Of a stretch of DNA of 64,000 nucleotides, positions 59,679-64,000 are shown in pieces. The stretch is from the NCBI RefSeq assembly GCF_014640255.1, contig NZ_BMGP01000001.1:1-64000 (forward strand), read 5' to 3'. Under the pieces are notes generated by a model that searched no databases, was not told where the DNA came from, and saw nothing but the letters and a program-made list of their open reading frames with translations. The position numbers and the translations under genes were made by a program. This DNA is from Subtercola lobariae. Its GTDB lineage: Bacteria > Actinomycetota > Actinomycetes > Actinomycetales > Microbacteriaceae. Numbering within the stretch: the stretch's first letter is position 1; each line of letters begins with the position of its first letter.

Positions 59679-60848
59679 CTATCGGTACGGGCGAAAAAAG
59701 GCGCGCAACTCTTCGGCGTACAGATGCGGCTCTTCGAACGGCGCGAAGTGGCCGCCGCGAGCTGGCCGCGAGACCCGAACAACGTTCGCCGTGCGCTCGA
59801 GCCACGCTTGGGGTGGTGTCAGAATGTCGCCCGGAAAAAGCGCAAAGCCCGAAGGTACTTCTACCCGACGTGCGAGCTGCGCTGGGGCGATAGCGCCATT
59901 TGCGCTGTACATTCGCATCGACGAACCGATGGTCTGCGTCAGCCAGTAGATCGTGAGATTGGTGAGAATCTCGTCTTTCGTGAAGCTGTTCTCGATGCTG
60001 CCGTCGCTATCGCTCCACGCGCGCAGTTTCTCGACGATCCAGGCCGCCAAACCCGCGGGCGAGTCGGTCAGCCCCACGGCGGCGGTCTGCGGTTTGGTGC
60101 GGTGCAGAGCGGCGTAAGCGCCCTCGCTTTGCCCCCATGAGGCGCCGCGGGCAATCCAGGCGCGCTCTTCGGGCGTGAGTTCGGCCACGTCGCCCGTGAA
60201 GAGTGGAACACCGGCATCCATTCGGTGCACGGCGACCACTCGGTCGGGGTGATCGAGCGCGAGGTAACGGCTCACGTGGCTGCCGATATCTCCGCCTGCC
60301 GCGCCGAAGCGCGCATAGCCGAGTCGCGTCATGAGTTCAGCCCAGAGGCCAGCGACCGCGATTGAATCGAGGGGCGCCCCCGGGAGTCGATCAGAGTAGC
60401 CGAAGCCCGGCATGTCGGGCACGATGACGTCGAACGCGTCGGCTGGGTCGGCGCCCTGCGCACCGGGGTCTATCAGTAACTCGATGACCTTCGAATAGCG
60501 CCAGAACGAATCGGGCCAGCCGTGGCTCAGTACAATGGGCAGCGCCGAACCAGTACGCCCAGCGGCACGAGCGTGTACGAAGTGGATGCCCGTGCCCCCC
60601 ACCTCGACACGAAACCGCGGCAACTCGTTGAGACGTTTCTCCGCCCCCAGCCAATCGAACTCCTCAGCCCAGTAGCTCACCAGTTCACGAATGTAGCCCA
60701 CGTCGGTGCCGAGCGACCACCCCGCCTCTTCGGGCTGATCGGGCAACTGCGTTGCACGTAGCCGTGCACGTAAGTCGTCGAGCGCTGCCGGGTCTGTGTG
60801 CGAGACGAACGGCTGCGGGTCGTGCGACGGTGCTGACACGCGCGTCAA
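59679..60848 (-). CDS. Epoxide hydrolase family protein
   Basis: 389 residues. An N-terminal epoxide-hydrolase domain (DDLRARLRATQLPDQPEEAGWSLGTDVGYIRELVSYW) precedes the alpha/beta fold with the oxyanion HGWPDSFW, nucleophile Asp in AGGDIGSHVSRYLA, and the catalytic His in RGGHFAPFEEP. The family opens epoxides to diols. It overlaps the upstream SGNH hydrolase gene by 4 bases. Confidence 0.92.
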   Translation of the reverse strand: MTRVSAPSHDPQPFVSHTDPAALDDLRARLRATQLPDQPEEAGWSLGTDVGYIRELVSYWAEEFDWLGAEKRLNELPRFRVEVGGTGIHFVHARAAGRTGSALPIVLSHGWPDSFWRYSKVIELLIDPGAQGADPADAFDVIVPDMPGFGYSDRLPGAPLDSIAVAGLWAELMTRLGYARFGAAGGDIGSHVSRYLALDHPDRVVAVHRMDAGVPLFTGDVAELTPEERAWIARGASWGQSEGAYAALHRTKPQTAAVGLTDSPAGLAAWIVEKLRAWSDSDGSIENSFTKDEILTNLTIYWLTQTIGSSMRMYSANGAIAPAQLARRVEVPSGFALFPGDILTPPQAWLERTANVVRVSRPARGGHFAPFEEPHLYAEELRAFFRPYR

Positions 60849-61684
60849 CCGCCCGGGTTCTGCGCGACGGGGGCCTCGAGGGCGAGGTCTGACGAGATGG
60901 CTTCGCCGAGCATCCGCAGACCGTCTGCAGTGGGGTGTACATCGTCGGATTGCATGAGGTCGGGCCGGCCGGCGAGGGGCTGGCCGATATCGACGTAGGT
61001 TGCGCCCGTAGCATTCGCCGCGATGACGAGCGCGGAGTCGACGGAGTCGAGCTGCGGGGGAGCCGTCGTGTCGCCCCAGAACGCGCTCAGGGCGATGATC
61101 TGGGCCTGCGGCAGTGCGGCGCGCAACGACTGCATTGTGCTGAGGGTCGCCGCTGCCAGTGCCGAGTCGTCTTGGCCGAGGTCGTTGCTGCTGGCCGAGA
61201 TGATGACGACGGAGGGGCTCAGGGTTTGGGCCTCATCGACCTGAGCCTGAAAGGTGTTGTCGTCGTTGCCGAGCTGCAGAAATCCGGTGCCGTCGACGGC
61301 GAGGTCGGTGAGCTGCCAGTTGTTCTGCTCGGCGGCCACGAGGGGCCAGGCCTCGGCGGGGTCGACGCCGTGGCCGTCCATGATCGAATCGCCGATAGCG
61401 ACGACGGTGGGGCCGGGCGCTGCGTCAGCGGCTGGCGAGCTCACCAGCGGAGTGGAAAAGGGTGCGGTGGTTTGCGAAGCGCCAGCTGTGCCGGATGTGC
61501 CGGATGTGCCAGCTGCGTCAGGTGCGCCCGATGCGACGGCTGCGCTCGGCGTGCTCGTGGGCCCGGCCTCGGGTCTCGCCAACGCTGAGTGCGAAGTGCT
61601 GAGGCTGAAAGCCATCACCAGAGCGACCGCGGCAACGGTTGCCGGAACGAGAATGGCCAGGCGGGTGCGAGAGCGGGCGTTCAC
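60845..61684 (-). CDS. Secreted SGNH/GDSL-type hydrolase
   Basis: 279 residues. An N-terminal membrane helix or signal (about 9-36) is followed by an Ala/Ser/Thr/Pro/Gly-rich linker. The SGNH blocks are visible: VVAIGDSIMDGHG (Ser), VIISASSNDLGQ (Asn) and SDDVHPTADGLRMLG (Asp-X2-His). It probably acts outside as an esterase on lipids or polysaccharide acetyl groups. It is first of a two-gene unit with the epoxide hydrolase. Confidence 0.9.
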   Translation of the reverse strand: MNARSRTRLAILVPATVAAVALVMAFSLSTSHSALARPEAGPTSTPSAAVASGAPDAAGTSGTSGTAGASQTTAPFSTPLVSSPAADAAPGPTVVAIGDSIMDGHGVDPAEAWPLVAAEQNNWQLTDLAVDGTGFLQLGNDDNTFQAQVDEAQTLSPSVVIISASSNDLGQDDSALAAATLSTMQSLRAALPQAQIIALSAFWGDTTAPPQLDSVDSALVIAANATGATYVDIGQPLAGRPDLMQSDDVHPTADGLRMLGEAISSDLALEAPVAQNPGG

Positions 61685-61754
61685 AGATTCTCACCTCCGT
61701 CGTCACCTACCACGCTACTCTCTCTGCGGCTGGTGAGCCCTGTCGCCGGGTTCT

Positions 61755-61800
61755 CGATGCTACCGTGACGCAGTTCGCGATGCGACCGCGACGCAGTTCG
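61755..61800 (+). repeat. 23-bp tandem duplication
   Basis: 61755-61777 is repeated at 61778-61800 with two or three changes (core GACGCAGTTCG). It lies in the 178-bp gap between the SGNH gene and fgd. Nothing else is recognisable in this gap. Confidence 0.75.
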
Positions 61801-61862
61801 TGATGGCACCGGGCGAGCGTACGATGTTCGGCAGGATGCACGGAGAAGATGGAGCTACCCGA

Positions 61863-62879
61863 ATGACCCGACCACCCCTGACCATCGGCTACAAGGCTTC
61901 GGCCGAACAATTCACCCCGAGCCAGCTGCTCGACTTCGGGGTGCTTGCCGAACAGGCCGGTTTCGAATCGATCTTCATCTCTGACCACCTGCAGCCGTGG
62001 CGGCACACGGGCGGCCACGCCCCTGCCGCTATTCCATGGATGGGCGCGCTCGGGGCCCGCACTGAGCGCATCGTGATGGGAACGTCGGTGCTGACTCCGA
62101 CCTTCCGATACCACCCCGCCGTGATTGCTCAGGCGTTCGGCACCCTGGGGGCGATGTTTCCTGAGCGCGTCATACTCGGGGTCGGTACGGGTGAATCGCT
62201 GAATGAGTCTGCCCTGGGCATCCCGTGGCCTGACATCAAAGAGCGTTTCGCCAGGCTGAAAGAGGCCGTTCAGCTCATTCAGCAGCTCTGGCGCGACGAG
62301 CGCGTCACGCACCACGGCGAGTATTACACCGTCGAGAACGTCACCATTTACGACCGGCCCGAGAAGCCTGTGCCTATCTACATCGGGGCGTCGGGGCCGG
62401 CCGCTACCAGGCTCGCCGGGCGTATTGCCGACGGGTTCATCACCACCTCGGGCAAAGCGCCGAGTCTCTACGCCGACACGCTCGTGCCCGCGCTCGAAGA
62501 CGGCATCGAGAAGGGCGGGCGTGCCGAGAAAGACGTCGACCGGCTGATGGAGATGAAGGTCTCGTTCGACCACGACGGCGACCGTGCCCTCGAAGACACG
62601 CGGTTCTGGGGAGCGCTCGCGTTGAGCCCCGAAGAGAAGGTCAGCGTCGAAGACCCGTCAGAGATGGAGCGCTTGGCCGACGAGCTGCCCATCGAACGGG
62701 TGGCGTCGCGCTGGATCGTGTCGACGGATGCCGATGAGCACGTCGAACGCATTCAGCAGTACATCGACCTCGGCTTTCGGCACCTCGTGTTTCATGCCCC
62801 CGGCCACGACCAGGCGCGGTTCATCAAGCTGTACGGCGAAGAGGTCATTCCTCGCTTGCGCGCCCTCGAGCTCGACTGA
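61863..62879 (+). CDS. fgd: F420-dependent glucose-6-phosphate dehydrogenase
   Basis: 338 residues from the ATG at 61863. It follows the Fgd plan along its whole length: LTIGYKASAEQFTPSQLLD, ISDHLQPWRHTGGHAPAA, GTSVLTPTFRYHPAVIAQAF, GVGTGESLNE, ITTSGKAPSLY and HLVFHAPGHDQ. Active-site His (SDHLQPW), Trp and Glu (GTGESLNE) are kept. It oxidises glucose-6-phosphate and reduces coenzyme F420. It shows that the organism makes F420; the luciferase-like gene just after it may use the reduced cofactor or FMN. Confidence 0.94.
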   Translation: MTRPPLTIGYKASAEQFTPSQLLDFGVLAEQAGFESIFISDHLQPWRHTGGHAPAAIPWMGALGARTERIVMGTSVLTPTFRYHPAVIAQAFGTLGAMFPERVILGVGTGESLNESALGIPWPDIKERFARLKEAVQLIQQLWRDERVTHHGEYYTVENVTIYDRPEKPVPIYIGASGPAATRLAGRIADGFITTSGKAPSLYADTLVPALEDGIEKGGRAEKDVDRLMEMKVSFDHDGDRALEDTRFWGALALSPEEKVSVEDPSEMERLADELPIERVASRWIVSTDADEHVERIQQYIDLGFRHLVFHAPGHDQARFIKLYGEEVIPRLRALELD

Positions 62880-62886
62880 CTCGTTG

Positions 62887-64000
62887 ATGACCGAAGCGCC
62901 CCTCAACCCTGCGCCGCCCCGCGGTACCGCGTCATCGGAGCCCACGCGGCTCGTGCTGAATCTCTTCGAAATGAACACCGTGGGGCACATCACCCATGGT
63001 CTCTGGCGTCAGCCCGGCAACAATCGGTCGCGTTACGCCGACCTGTCGTATTGGATCGAGCTTGCGACGCTGGCAGAGCAGGGCGGATTCGACACGATCT
63101 TTCTGGCCGACGTGCTCGGGGCGTATGACGTTTACCAAGGGTCTGCGGAGGTCGCTCTTCGTGAGGGCATTCAGATTCCGAACAACGACCCGATGCTGCT
63201 GATACCGGCGATGGCGGCGGTCACCGAGCACCTCGGGTTCGGAGTTACGTTCTCGACGAGCTACGAGCCTCCGTTCGCTTTCGCCAGGCGCATGTCGACG
63301 CTCGATCACCTCACGAACGGGCGCGTGGGCTGGAACGTCGTCACCTCGTATCTGCCCAACGCTGCGCGCAACTTCGGGCTGACCGACCAGATTCCGCACG
63401 ACGAGCGGTACGAAATTGCTGACGAGTTTCTCGATGTGGTCTACAAGCTATGGGAGGGTTCGTGGGATGACGATGCGGTCGTGGGCGATTCGGTGACGGG
63501 TGTCTATACCGACCCCAGCAAGGTTCGGGCGATCAATCATGTCGGCGAGCATTTCAGGGTGGCCGGCCCGCATCTTTCTGAACCATCGCCGCAGCGCACT
63601 CCGGTCATCTTTCAGGCGACAGGCTCGAAGGTAGGCATCGAGTTGGCCGGCCGGCACGCCGAAGTCATCTTCACGGGCGGCCGCGCGCCGGGCGACGCGG
63701 CACGAAACGTGGCCGCCATACGCGCTGCGAACGAACGAAACGGCAGGCTCGCTACCGACACCAAGTTCGTCGTGCAGGCGGCCGTGATCGTGGGCCGAAC
63801 AGATGCGGAGGTCGCCGAAAAACTCGAGCGGTACCGCCGATTCACCAGCGTGCAGGGCACGTTCGTTCAGCAGAGCATCCCGTTCGATCCGCTGCTGCAC
63901 CCGGCCGACATCACGGTTCGTGAAGCGCTCGAGCGTGAGGGTCTCTTCGACCTCATCGAGGCCGGCGGCCTGCCATTGAACATGGCGGTCGGGCAGTTTG
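62887..64000 (+). CDS. NtaA/SnaA/DszA family flavin monooxygenase (partial, cut at right edge)
   Basis: The frame runs open from the ATG at 62887 (7 bases after the fgd stop) to the window end, 371 codons without a stop. It starts TRLVLNLFEMNTVGHITHGLWR and contains GGFDTIFLADVLGAYDVY, TFSTSYEPPFAFARRMSTLDHLTNGRVGWNVVTSY, and PQRTPVIFQATGSKVGIELAGRHAEVIFTG, the motifs of nitrilotriacetate/DszA-type monooxygenases that use FMNH2. About 60-80 residues should be missing at the C-terminus. Probably co-transcribed with fgd. Confidence 0.9.
   Translation, partial: MTEAPLNPAPPRGTASSEPTRLVLNLFEMNTVGHITHGLWRQPGNNRSRYADLSYWIELATLAEQGGFDTIFLADVLGAYDVYQGSAEVALREGIQIPNNDPMLLIPAMAAVTEHLGFGVTFSTSYEPPFAFARRMSTLDHLTNGRVGWNVVTSYLPNAARNFGLTDQIPHDERYEIADEFLDVVYKLWEGSWDDDAVVGDSVTGVYTDPSKVRAINHVGEHFRVAGPHLSEPSPQRTPVIFQATGSKVGIELAGRHAEVIFTGGRAPGDAARNVAAIRAANERNGRLATDTKFVVQAAVIVGRTDAEVAEKLERYRRFTSVQGTFVQQSIPFDPLLHPADITVREALEREGLFDLIEAGGLPLNMAVGQF

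Noticed and set aside
59322-60140. 272-codon plus-strand frame over the HxlR end and the epoxide hydrolase
   Set aside because: Arg/Pro-rich shadow of two well-supported genes.
1-64000. tRNA, rRNA, CRISPR arrays, insertion-sequence ends, prophage genes
   Set aside because: I found no clover-leaf sequences, spaced repeats, transposase or phage structural genes on either strand.

Overview
The window is a high-GC chromosomal segment of an actinobacterium. The GC-rich codon use, the many 4-bp start/stop overlaps with GTG or TTG starts, an F420-dependent glucose-6-phosphate dehydrogenase, and a divergent Asp23 / DUF2273 / DUF6286-like envelope-stress locus beside an ECF sigma factor all fit. My best guess is Microbacteriaceae; that is inference from gene content, because there is no rRNA here. 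I saw no tRNA, rRNA, CRISPR array, insertion sequence or prophage. Both ends cut genes: the C-terminal part of pntA on the left, an NtaA/SnaA-type flavin monooxygenase on the right.

Layout. 0-3.1 kb: proton-translocating transhydrogenase (pntA end, pntB), a 22-bp tandem repeat, an aldo/keto reductase. 3.2-7.4 kb: two divergent operons for envelope stress, an ECF sigma with two small partners leftward and five overlapping genes (Asp23, DUF2273, second Asp23-like, DUF6286-like, AmaP-like) rightward. 7.5-14.8 kb: MarR and LysR regulators, then a ribose-type ABC importer, an SMP-30-like lactonase and an HpcH/HpaI aldolase. 14.9-17.1 kb: an ECF sigma with a membrane partner carrying two outside beta domains, and a YefM/YoeB toxin-antitoxin pair with a palindromic operator. 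17.2-20.4 kb: SDR, FUSC-type exporter, luciferase-like oxidoreductase. 20.5-26.2 kb: amidase, MBL-fold hydrolase, agmatine deiminase and NCS1 permease, divergent from a TetR regulator.

26.2-37.9 kb is an amino-sugar locus. Leftward run a DeoR regulator, a CUT1 importer without its own ATPase, and nagB; rightward run an AgaS-like SIS protein, a ROK kinase, nagA, a PfkB kinase, a class II aldolase and a secreted glycosidase with FN3 and carbohydrate-binding modules. Together these could take an N-acetylhexosamine from outside the cell to triose phosphates, by the GlcNAc route (NagA/NagB), the GalNAc route (AgaS, tagatose-phosphate kinase, aldolase), or both.

38.7-54.0 kb is a second accessory catabolic region: an LVIVD-repeat protein and a GntR regulator diverge from a second ribose-type importer followed by a D-2-hydroxyacid dehydrogenase, a cupin, an HpcH/HpaI aldolase and a BKACE enzyme, closed by a strong terminator. 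A TetR regulator with an 18-bp palindrome over a promoter then controls two NTF2-like proteins, a flavin oxygenase of the acyl-CoA dehydrogenase fold and a CocE/NonD esterase. The substrates are unknown. Small decayed fragments (17973-18028, 38635-38676, 53983-54204) show that related SDR and BKACE genes were once present and lost.

54.2-64.0 kb holds stand-alone genes: a phosphodiesterase, an orphan AAA ATPase preceded by a striking four-copy palindrome, a SigG-like sigma factor, DHFR-like, SDR, NTF2-like/HxlR, epoxide hydrolase, SGNH hydrolase and two luciferase-like enzymes including Fgd.
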